The notes under the pieces: generated by a model
Database searches by the model: none
What the model was told of the DNA's origin: nothing
Seen by the model: only the letters and a program-made list of their open reading frames with translations
Program-made: the position numbers and the translations under genes
Source: Fasciolopsis buskii
Lineage: Eukaryota > Platyhelminthes > Trematoda > Plagiorchiida > Fasciolidae
NCBI GenBank assembly: GCA_008360955.1
Contig: LUCM01005959.1
Span: forward strand, 1-64,000
DNA length: 64,000 bases
Direction of reading: 5' to 3'
Shown here: positions 48,303 through 59,356 of the stretch, one piece after another
How the letters are laid out: each line of letters opens with the position of its first letter
How positions within the stretch are numbered: position 1 is the first letter of the stretch

Positions 48303-51300
48303 TAATGCTGTTCTTCGCCTTCACACCGTTTGTCGCAGAGTGACTGTCATTGTTCAATGGTCATTGGTCACTCGGTTGTGGATCAGTCAAGGATTGTCTG
48401 TCATTCTGGTGCACTCTCCTGGGCTGAGATCATGCATCAGTCAGTGCTCGTCTTTGTTTGCGTCTAGTCTACGATTGCACAAAAACGAAACCCATTGTGT
48501 CTACACAGATGATCCTAGATTACAGTCATCGACTTCAGTTCGGATCACAGCTTTCAACAAGGTTGTCGTCTTAACAAAATGTTCAGGGTCTGAGTGAACA
48601 CTGGTGGCACATCTAGAGAATTTATACATTCCGAGACAACTGCCATGTAGGACTCCATGCCATGTAAAACTCAAAAACGGTGAATATCCAAGATCTCAAA
48701 TGCTCTGATAGATACTAGCAGATCCATCACCCTCTTTCCCCCCCCCCTATCCAATGCCAATTACATTCAGAAGCGGAAATCCCTGAGTTTCAACTGGCCA
48801 TGTGCCTGAGGAATGATTGAAATGTACACATTGCCTAAATGTGAATCTCGTTGTAGTACTGAACTCCTTTGGACCGTCTTATATTTCTTCGGACAAATAT
48901 ACCGTTGCCCTTGACAAGCGACGTAGTCAAGCACCCTGTCATGTGTCAAACTGCAACTTAAGTGTTGCTGAATTTCAAATAATCACCGAACACCAGTCAC
49001 AACCGTAAATCACGCAGAATCACACTGAACGGGTGAAAGAAAATCAATTTAACACCTGGGGCACTCAGTCATTGTCACTTTGGTTTGGAATCGCACATCT
49101 CGACGATCAGATATTTCAATCCTAACGTCATCGCTCACTTTGCTGGTGGGCACTTTTGCCTGGCTCATTATCACCAAAAATCTATTCACATACTTGTTCA
49201 GTTCCAAGAAATTTCAAATGCCAATCATCTTAGTCATCCCCATTCTGTTAGTGTAGTGGCTGGCATGGATTATGCGACTGACTGCTCCACAGCACATAAT
49301 AAAGTAAAGCCAAGTTCTCCTCTTTTTCTGACTATCGCAAATCAAATGAGATCAAGCGGCAGAAGGACAACTGACGATTTTGTCCAGTTCGTCTAATCAC
49401 AATAATCCCCGTTCTAAATAAATACGGATGGGCTGAATACGTCTGTCGTAAGCCGTGAAATAGTTAACAGAATATATTCACTCTTGCATTAGTATGGATT
49501 CCAATTTCAGTCGCCGTGGCGTTTTGTGTTTATTCAGCCACGTTTGGGTTTTGGGCTTCTGTTCATCGTGTTCTAGTCTCCTCGCATTACGATACTTGAG
49601 AAATACCCAGTTAAGATTTGAGAATGCATAATGACCAACAAGCAAGTTTTTGTCGTCTCTCAAGTGACTATAAATATCACCTTCTGTAGTTATTAGAATC
49701 GGGATAATAGAAATGAGATAAGAACTTAGGTGGTAGCTACGTCAGCGAGCCTGGAATTAATGTAAATTTATAATCCTTTCATTGTGCTTAGCTTTGGTAA
49801 CAGGCTACGTATTGTTCACCGGAACGAAACGCACCGGCATTCGAATTAAACCGTTATCGGGACAAAGAGGTTAATCTAGAATTTTCACAATGCCTTACCG
49901 GTGTAACGTTTTGTATTTTCGATCTTTTAAGACCTAACATATTTTAGGCAACTTCAGCTATAAAGTTGACCTAAAGCAAAGTCCCCTTTGATTTGTTACC
50001 TGGTATGATTGTTCAATGATTCAACAAACCGTTGCTGTTCCTTATTAGTAGTTTGTCACCCGCTGACTCGATAGACTTTGCCGATAACGAACAGTACGAT
50101 CGTTCATTTGACAATTTGTTTGTTGAAGAGAAATTCAGGAATACTCGAAACCCCTTACTGCATCATAGTGAGTAACAATCTTGTGGACTGTCTAGCTCAG
50201 CTGCCGTCATTTTTGATAATATACCGATCGATACGCGAGCCAATACCGATTATTTTAAGCTAGGACATTCGGTTTGCTACCTAATGTCACATAAACGTTT
50301 CTACAACCCAACATAAGAAGCATTTCAAAAAATGCAATTTCATCATCCAGGTGTCTTTTGACGCAACGTAGAGGTGATTGATGAAATGCCCCTGAAAGAA
50401 TCACATGTAGAATCTACCAATATGAGTTGTATGAGGTCATTTGCCATACGGAATTTCGAGACAATTCATTTCTTCGTACGATCCACACCCTCTAGTGTTC
50501 AGCGAAAGTTGTCTGGCAAAAGCAGACTTATAATAATACTTCCTGAAAATAAAGCTGCACTTTTTCAAAACTTTAGAGCTTCGTTGCGTTTTGCCGCTTG
50601 ACCATTAGATTGCTAATAGATTCGAGAACAAAAGATGGTGGCCGCCAAAACCATGAGCGAACGATAAAACCATAAGTTATGGCTACTCGGCTACGCAAAA
50701 CACTGCAGTTCAGTTACAGTAGTGTACATAACTACGGCCGGCGGTCGCCAAACGGATGACGTTGCGGAATTTGGACATGAGAATCGCGCGGTACGAATCT
50801 TCACATGTCGATCAACTTTCCCATTAGGCAGCCCTCCATTGGTTGCCGCCCGATTTCCGAAAAATGATGCACATAGCTATTTCATTACTAAAGGAATTAA
50901 AAAGATAAACTCAATGCAAGGAACTTTTTTGTCTTGCAAGACTCAGTTAAACTTTATAAGGCAGATTTCAAAATGAAATTTCGCCCCATCTTTCCCACTG
51001 GTGCTACTATTTAAGGTAGAATCGAAACAAAGTGGTGCTCGAAAATTCCCTGTGCAACCGAAACCGTGCTAGTATTTTTAGTATTGCGTGCTTTCTAAAT
51101 AAACGTATAACTGTCGCAAACGCAGCTAAGATCAGGTTGCTTGTCTTGTCGTACTGATGATCCGAGTGGTAGTAACTACAAAATTCAATTCAAAACTGGG
51201 ATTGACTGGCACAGGTTGTCAGATGGCCCGGGAATCTGATTGACGACGTTTCATTTGGAGTGGTTAGTAGAATTAACCATCATTCTTGAGATGTAAGTGT

Positions 51301-53559
51301 AAGAACCGACTGGATCAATACATCTGGAGCAATCTTTGTGTGTTGTCCATTAGCATAAATGAACTACAATTCGTTTTTTAATGATTTACTAAGGTATTTT
51401 GGAAAAGATAATGCATTATGCCAGAAGTGTTAGGACTGCTCGAAAATGTTTTCCTGGTTCCAGCAACATTCGTCCAAAGAAATTGATGGATCTACCGCCA
51501 CAGCCTTTTTTCTCTTTGCCCATTGCGTGTAAAGTGTTTCGTTTGACGTCAGTAACCGACAAATTTGATTAATCTACATACATTTAGAAAATTTCAGCTT
51601 CTTTTCACCCTGACAAACTGCACAGGGAGGTATCTGTTTAATGAAACTTACCTTTGTTTAACTGGTGGCTTTTCGGACGTCACTCTCAAGGCACACACTT
51701 CAGTTCATCACACAGTCAACAATGAACTCGAGGAGCATCAGACTTGAGCTACGCTGTCACCAAAGCTTATTAGTGGCACATATTCATTAAAGCCTCCAGG
51801 ACAGCATTCGACTGGAGTAAAAGGAGATAGCAATTGTGTCTCTTTTCAAAGCTGTCTGATTCTGTTGGTTGTGGTTAAGAGTGACAGGTGGACAAAATTT
51901 GACCCATTAATTCAGAACAGCCCGGAGGGACTGAGCAGAGCAGTGGTAACCCATAAGCTTACTTGCCGAATATTTTTATCCCAATCATGCTAATGAAGCT
52001 GTTCCAAGTGACATTTATCATTTTGTTTGTGCTTGTGTGAAATAGGATAATTCTTCACAACAAATTTTAACTTGCAAAAATTTCATTTTAACAGAACTTA
52101 AAACAGTGCGGTCCATTACCAGTTGTCTAATTGCTCGCTTAGTGGGCCTGAGAATCTGTGAAATGCACCGTGTTTTCCACTATCCATTTTGTATTCCCAT
52201 TTATTTTTTGTGGAATTCAAAAATTGTGGGTCACTTGTAAGATTATATGAAACTTAGGAACTACCTGAAGTCACTGTCCCTCGCTATATAACTTTGCCAC
52301 ACAATCTTTCAGCAGTGATTTTTTTCTAGTGAGGATGGACCGAAGAACTGGTGTTCTGCGGTGACCGAATACATTGAGGTCGTTCATAAAAAAACGAACT
52401 TACTTCACGCCTTTTGGCCTTTTGTTTCCGTATCTTGCATTTTCTGTTTCACACGTTGCCAGAAAGAACTTGTGTTCATCAGGGGAAACATTTATACGCA
52501 GAGCATAAGACATAATGAAAAAGATAGAGGAAAGAACCAAGGTGAGGCACGGCAATACCGCATTGTCTCTGTAGGCATGTTGTGTGTGTGTGTGTGGCCA
52601 CGTGAGTACACAAACCCATAGCTTATCCAGTTCACGAAACGTTCCATCTCCCCGAAGGACTGTGTCTCAAAATGTGAGAAATGAAGTTCTGCAAGTGTAC
52701 GTGTGTGCGTGTGTGAGAATACCGGAATACTTCGAAGAACAGAGATGCCCGAAAAACAACATAGTAAGTGATTCTACGTTTTTACGAGTAGAAGTTTCCA
52801 GTACTGACCACCGATTAATAGAAGTCACGGGCCTTAGAGAAGCGAATGAGGGAAGTTACAAGAACAACAGTTGCCTTATATCCGACTAATGTAACAGTAC
52901 CGGTAGTGACTATCTTAATTGTTGTTGTTTTCGATTTCTTATTATTGTGAGGACATTTCCGGAAAATAAAAAAAATTGCCGTGAAAAACACCATCTGGGA
53001 TTAGGGTCGGCTGACTAATTTGTTCGGTTATGGTTGGGATAATAAAGTTGATCATCTCTAAGGCGGAAAAACGAAGCACGAAGCACGCAAATTGCTCTCG
53101 CGTTTTTCTAGTACCGTAACAGCACACATCTTTGTTAGATCGTCTTTGGAGAAGTAAAATTTGTAAATGAGTTTAAACGATCGAAAAATTGTTGCTAGAA
53201 TATTCTGGACATTAAAATCATTGATTTTTTTTATCAAATAGTAACAACAAAATATTTAACATGGCAGAGTTTGCAAGATACTTCTTTTCCGGAAGCTAGT
53301 CGCTGCAACGACACTCTATCTGCTTAAATTTGCATGCGAAGCAAAGCACGTTGGCCGTAAAGAATAACTATCTTGGAAAAATCCCCTTGTCTGGCACAGA
53401 GGCTGAGAGCGAACAATAGAAATTGATTTAATGCTTACCATGAATTCCCATCTCCAAGGAATGATGCATGATTCTTGGTCTTACATTACCGTTTCCTCTT
53501 AACTTTGTCATCGAATTGATTATGGAAATAATTTTATTTTAAAATATATTTGACACTGT
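48303..53559. other. Unassigned stretch
   Basis: It has a poly-C run near 48738-48747, a (TG)n run at 52579-52596, a second GT-rich run near 52695-52715, and a small tandem GAAGCAC duplication near 53074-53088. No recognised gene. Confidence 0.4.
52579..52596. repeat. (TG)n microsatellite
   Basis: An uninterrupted GT/TG run of about 18 bp. Confidence 0.85.
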
Positions 53560-53870
53560 TCAGATTTGATCACAGTATATTATCTGACTTGGAATATGCG
53601 AACGATGTTGAGCTGCTGAATGCATTTCCATGTACACTGTTTCTCGATCGACACGATAAGAATGCGACTATATCCAGATCGTATCGTTCATTTACGAAGG
53701 TTCGGGATTAAGGTTTCCCGAAACCAGAACGTGTTCTTGCTAGGGCATGACCAGGTGATCCAGATTAGTCTAAGTTACTTGAGTAGCTATAGCCCAACAA
53801 GATGTCTTCGCGAGGAAAAAGAAGGCCGCGGTCGGCTCTTATGAGTCGGCAGCATTTATGTCATCGGCCA
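53560..53870 (+). mobile_element. Non-LTR reverse transcriptase scrap around the catalytic box
   Basis: At 53580-53618 the frame reads LSDLEYANDVELL, the L-DLEYADD--LL signature of RTE/CR1-type RT motif C with the first aspartate of the ADD changed to asparagine. It is preceded by FRFDHSI and followed by a tract with FLDR, as expected downstream. Stops and frameshifts follow by 53710. No other RT motif was recovered upstream, so this is a short relic. The match rests mainly on one motif. Confidence 0.5.
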
Positions 53871-54436
53871 AATATTCGGTTATAGTTAGACGTTAATCCA
53901 TAAAACCGTTTTTTCAATAGCACTGAAAGTAGAAAAACTGGTCGAGAAAACTAATAATAAAGGGATATCTTAGGACTTGAAAATCTGGGGGAATCAACAC
54001 AGCACATCAAGAATGGAGGAAGAGTTCAATCAATACTTTTTCCATCCAAAGTCAATTAAGCATGCTAAACTTGAAACAACAAAGTTCACATCAAGGTCGA
54101 AAGATGAGAAATAAAACAGCAGTATAGAATAAGTTCTTGATAAGTAGTCATAAGTGGACCCGTCAGAGTCCGTGAGACATTTTCTTTTGTGATTGTTCAA
54201 ATGATTCAGTCTAAATGACAGTGGGAATAGAGGCCATCCACGTATTAAAAATACTAGGTATTCTGTTGAATATCAGGGGAAAAAAGTGAAGAATTTTCAA
54301 ACTTTTGCTTTAGGCAACAGGGCAGGATGACAGAGGAACACAGCAAAAGTATCCGGAGAAAACACTGGAAGATCAGGGGATTTGAAATTATCCGAGTTAA
54401 TGAAGGCGGAAATCACTCGGCGTAGTTTAGCAACAC
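53871..54436. other. Unassigned spacer
   Basis: Purine-rich; no gene or element recognised. It ends at the sharp left edge of the 738-bp repeat copy 2. Confidence 0.4.
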
Positions 54437-55174
54437 AGCTGAACAACCAGAATCCGACAAAGGCTGCTGCCTAAATCAAATCCCACATATCTGATAGAAC
54501 CAACTACCAAAAGATACCTGTTGATAACAGTTGGATTGTCCATGGCGAATGACCATTGACAACACTCGATTGGATTCACATGAAAACCAGAGTTAGTAGT
54601 AGAGAGTGCAGAGCTTGATCCGTTTTCTCCAAGTATGTTAAAATCAACATTTCAACAAACGGGTTGACACAATCGAACGTTATCTTCGCATCTTTGACCT
54701 CTAAACTAACAAACGTAGATAGCAAATAAAGTAGTGAATAGAATGGCACATCGGAACACCCCACACAATGGTTGATTTGATACTTGGAGATTCTTGCTCC
54801 TCACGGTGTCCATTACCGACTCTTTCAATTGAATAGTTCACTGGTCAAACAAACAGTTGTTGTTTGTAGCTAAATGATTCTGATTTCTGTGATAGCCGGG
54901 ATCTGGGAAGTGTGTCGAAAGCCGGGGTGCGGTATACACGTGAAACAGATCTAACGAGTTTATATTTTTATTTGAGGACTTGCTGAGCGGATGATCAATT
55001 GGTTACATCCATCTATCACGCATGCAAGCGAATTGGAAAGAGTCGTGCATATGGTTCATATATGTGTACGTGCGTGTGTGTGCGTATGTATGTGCGACTG
55101 TGACCATGTCGGTACAGACATTTCAATCATTTTGTGGATAGTAGAATTAAGTGCTATTATACGAAAACATTTCA
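54437..55174 (+). repeat. 738-bp direct repeat, copy 2
   Basis: Same orientation as 41623-42360, 5 substitutions, no gaps. Immediately 3' of the right edge the two loci still show weak base-by-base similarity for about 20-25 bases, so the high-identity block may sit inside an older, diverged repeat. Confidence 0.95.
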
Positions 55175-57074
55175 GGGAATCTGCTAGCTTGTCGAAATTT
55201 GGGATGTGAATGTCGGTGGCAATTATCCGAGATTCGCGGATATTTGGGTTGCTCAGGCTGGTCAGTGATGTCCATCATTACCTTGGAGAAAGATTCAGTT
55301 TCATAGTTACTTAGTCTAAGTGGAAGATCATTTGTGGTCGCCGCAAACGTTTTCATGCTATACAAAATCCCATGTGTGTCTTCACTGTGCAGTCGAATTT
55401 TTATGGTACGCCTGAATAAAAGAGGACAGAATTTGTTTGTCTGCGAAGGAAGTCGTCATTCAGTTTTTTTTGTGTCAACTGGTCGAGCAGTGCCTTCGGT
55501 TTTCAGCCACACTCCTTCCATGGGTTCCAAGATGTGGTTTTCCAGAGAAGGTAATGGGACGTCTGATCTTTCCCAGGATCAGATGTGAATAGTACTTCGT
55601 GAAATTATTATTAGTGATCTTGTGCACACAGTTTTTGATTCCACTCATTGGCTTCGAGTAGACCAACTTTACTTTCCATTGCAAACGAGAATCGTTTCTT
55701 TATGTAGTTATGAATAGAAAGTGACCTCTAAATTACTGTTAAAAGATGACCGGTAGAGAAAACGAAACCATGAAGCATTAGTGATTTTTTTAAGAAAAGC
55801 GTTTACGGGCTCCAGAGGCAGGTGTTTACTTGTTCCGATCCCATAAACATGGCATACAATCTGAAAGTTTTCATTTTAACTAGAAGAATTCAGTGACCAT
55901 TAGTAGAGAAAAGAGAATTGTGTGACAGTAGAGTAAACTTTCGAGTGGTCGATGATAGCCCTACCTCGTTCATGTGAGATAGAAAGTAATCAGATTATCT
56001 CAGGCGTGTTGCTGAATAGGAGTTAGATTGAATAAAATCACTAGCAGTATTAATTTGGATTGGGGTTGGAGTCGAAAAAGCGATTACTGTTGACAGTAAA
56101 CAAAGGGAGAAATTATTACAAGCTTATTTTTATTGCCCGTTGATGAGAGAATGTAGGTAGACACTCAAATAACAAACTGCATCGGTGGAATAGATAAAAA
56201 TAGCGACTGATTTACCGAAGCAAAACGGAATGGCACGTGTAGATGAACGGCCCCCGTGACTGTTTTCCGCATAACTCACAGCCCTATCGATGAGAGCGAA
56301 ATCATTTGGACTGTACGAGAAAATTGTTTAAATCTTGATCTTAAACAAACCGTGCCGATATTATGGTGAATAAGTGATTTGAGGATGGGAGCTATATCCG
56401 ACCGAATAACAGTGTCGATCAGAGTAGGCACGACCGTCCAACGCGTTCTCGTTTCCTGGTTCGGACCAATTATTTTGACTCCAAATATGTGCATGCAATA
56501 CAATCTGCTTATTCTACTGAGCAGCAGTATCCAGCCCATATGACTGAAGTGATAGCATTGTTTATTGCTAAATGGTAGTACAATGTCGATTCGGAGCTGA
56601 TCGGGAAGAACCACAGCGCAAACAGATGAAGATCATGTGTGTGGCAGTAAGATCGATCTTGTTACACGATTCGGAAAAATGACCATGCGGATGGAATTTG
56701 GGCGAGGGCTGTCGGTAAGTAGACATGAAGGCTGAAATATATAGTGACAAAATTTATCAGTACCTATGAGGCTATGAGACAATAAATTGTGACAGGTTAA
56801 AGTGACTGCAACAAGCGTTGTGCGTGCCGAAAGTTGGCTCGCTCAGTATTTGCTGTTCTGTGCGGCAGGCATCGGCTAGAAAAAGGATAGACGCGGTCAG
56901 TTCATGGCATAGTAAATAGACATGGGACTGAGGTAGATCTCTGAATTGATGTCCGCGAGATATCCACTCCAGTGATTGCAGACTGTATTTGACACGGCTA
57001 GGTATCGCAGTTAGTCCATTTCTTGCATGTTTTAAACAATTTTTCTGACTTACAATCTTCCGATTTTCTTTCAG
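55175..57074. other. Unassigned stretch
   Basis: No recognised gene. It may contain intron sequence if the exon-like segment at 57075 is real. Confidence 0.4.
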
Positions 57075-57226
57075 TATTATTCGGTAGTGAAAGGTTTAAA
57101 CCAAAACAAAAACACATAATGCAACAGTATTGGCTTTCAAAAAGTGAAACTGAACATTTTTCACAATTTCATCAAGACCAGACCAAGAAAATCAATGAGC
57201 AGTCCCGTTTGCTGGTGTCTAGTTGA
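57075..57226 (+). CDS. Possible terminal exon of an unknown gene
   Basis: A pyrimidine-rich tract ending in TTTCTTTCAG (57065-57074) is a good 3' splice site. The following frame encodes about 49 mostly polar residues (LFGSERFKPKQKHIMQQYWL, later DQTKKINEQSRLLVSS) and stops at TGA (57224-57226). An AATAAA signal lies 58 bp further on at 57284-57289, followed by a GT/T-rich stretch, as expected for polyadenylation. The acceptor, open frame, stop and poly(A) signal in correct order make this the best exon candidate in the window, though each part can occur by chance. No upstream exon was identified and no family recognised. Confidence 0.3.
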
Positions 57227-57283
57227 CTGTCGCGAACAAATGACGATATACCTGGCATTCCGTTCCGTTCCTTTTATGCAACC

Positions 57284-57289
57284 AATAAA
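57284..57289 (+). promoter_or_regulatory. Candidate polyadenylation signal AATAAA
   Basis: Canonical hexamer 58 bp after the stop codon of the putative terminal exon, with a GTGTCC...TTTTTGG stretch about 15-25 bp downstream. Confidence 0.35.
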
Positions 57290-57757
57290 CTTGCACCAAA
57301 GTGTCCAGTTTTTGGTTGCTACCACCCAGTACTATCTAATCAGGCGAGAAGAACGAGAAATAATATAAAGAATTCTGTGAAATAGTAAGCTGCATGTCGA
57401 TGCAGAAGAGAAAAGATTTCTGATGCAAAAACGTCACTGACTGTGACACTGAACCGTATGATCTACCGTCTTTAACAATCGTTTGGGAGATCTCGTGGAC
57501 CTCAAACAGATAAGTAAACTGTACCTATTCGAGCCAGTCTACTGGATAAACGTTTGATACCTTTTTGCTATTTCATCGACTGAGCACTTCCAACTAGCCT
57601 TCAATCACTACCGGCGTGATTCACACACTTTTCGAGAGTTCTAAATAATCCTTCGAGAATAATGACTTTGGGAAGTTTCGATGAAAAGCTTACAAAGAAA
57701 ATTCATGCTAGTGTTACTCGAGGATCTGTCACCTTGTAGATCAGTACAGTCAACGAG

Positions 57758-57976
57758 TCACACGATTCCTTGGGTATCCGTTGCCATGGCAACATAGATC
57801 CCGGGATTCGTCCGGACTCCGATGTTAGTACTTCGCCCCCGTCCCACTGTTACACCAGCATTGTCTTTTAAAATATCCACTTCCTTGATCACCCCCAGTC
57901 CGGATTCGGGACTGGTACCTACGTACACTAGCTCACTCGCAGGTATAAGTGAGAGATCCTTTGTGGCGATGCGCAA
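57758..57976 (-). CDS. Short protein-like open frame, unknown
   Basis: A minus-strand frame of 72 codons: SELVYVGTSPESGLGVIKEV, then VTVGRGRSTNIGV and YVAMATDTQGIV. The regular alternation of valine, glycine and polar residues looks like beta-rich coding sequence, and GC content is locally higher than in neighbouring DNA. The first codon is not a convincing start and there is an in-frame stop a few codons upstream, so it would have to be an internal exon; an acceptor-like CACAAAG lies near its start. No family recognised. Confidence 0.25.
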   Translation of the reverse strand: MRIATKDLSLIPASELVYVGTSPESGLGVIKEVDILKDNAGVTVGRGRSTNIGVRTNPGIYVAMATDTQGIV

Positions 57977-58966
57977 ACAAAACTACACAACTTCCCAGCC
58001 AACACTGTCCAGAGTGTATCAGTAAGGCGCCGGAACCATTGATCACTTTGCTTACACTCAGCTTCCAATGACCAGCGTTCGTAATCAGTCGATCAACTTC
58101 GCGACTATTCCCAATATCTTTGTTTCACTAGAACTCTTTATTCACCAGAGGCCACGCGAATTTTTCTGGATGTCGGATGGACGGGAAATAAGCTTTCAGT
58201 GTGCCGTCCCGTCTTCGGTAACTAACCAAGTTGGGCGCAAAATCATCAGCAAAAACAATAACTACCGAGAAACGTGCATTTCCAAGTGATCGGGGTAAGC
58301 CCTAGCAGAACTCGAATTTGGCTCTAGGATGGCTACAGTCAATGGGCCCATAAACAGATACGACGAACAAACAATGACGCTCCAGTCGACTGCTATCGAC
58401 ACACAGAATCGTTCAACCGAACATCATACAAGTGAATGTTGACTGAGATCCAGTCTAACAGTGCACACTCGGCTCGCACACCTAGGATGACCCAGCACGG
58501 TCACGAGCGCTCGAAACCGGATCACCGTACACGTGAAGAGTGAAGTGAGAGAATGAGGTCGTAGTTGGCCTAATGAAAAGAGTGATTATGGAATTGGGAT
58601 CCTGTATGCAAGTTCGGAGACACAACATACACATCTGTTTTACAAGTTTCGAGAATTCTAGTTAGGAAATCTTGATGCCATATCAGGTTGAGCATGTGAA
58701 CACTGAAGGCGAGCAAATGAAGTGACCACTTCGGGGTAATCGGTGTGTGCAAACCAGTTCTTCTCCTTCCACTAATCTCACCATCAAATACATCTGCAGA
58801 GTCGGACATTTTTGTGGAATCGCATATAGTTCCTCTATTGGGAGAATGAAAATTAGGGAAATCGCTGTAGAAAGTGAGCTGGATGTATTTGGTGATTGCT
58901 ACTTCACGGCTGTGCAAATCGCCGAAATGAAATTCATTCGGTATCCATAGCCGAAGACTTTGACTC
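57977..58966. other. Unassigned stretch
   Basis: An open frame at 58570-58917 (minus, 115 codons) shows no family signal. Nothing else recognised. Confidence 0.4.
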
Positions 58967-59356
58967 CAAAGTTTTGCCCACAGATTAGTGGTGCATTAAT
59001 CCAGCTCGGAAAGTGCTGTCTTGATTAGCCGTTATGATAACCGATGAATTATGGATTTATTTGTTTGTACGAATAACGGAGGTCAATGGGTGGGTATTTT
59101 CAGGTAGTCCATCCATTAAGCAGGAGAATGGTTAGAGTTCTCAATGAAAGCTTTTGGTTCAAACGCGAACGTATCCACAAGAGAGATTGGATTGTTTGAT
59201 TTGTAGCCCATTTGCCTGGATCAATTATTCCTCTGCTGATACTTTCGATTGATTTCCCAGCTCAACTCAACCCTAAACAGAAACCAGTGTACTAATTTGT
59301 CAGGCATCTATCGGTCAACGTTCTAGACTCGATTAATCATTCGGATTCAGATAATC
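58967..59356 (-). repeat. 390-bp dispersed inverted repeat, copy 2
   Basis: Reverse-complement copy of 47913-48302 with 3 substitutions clustered at one end. The flanks are unrelated to those of copy 1. The two copies lie about 10.7 kb apart. Confidence 0.95.
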
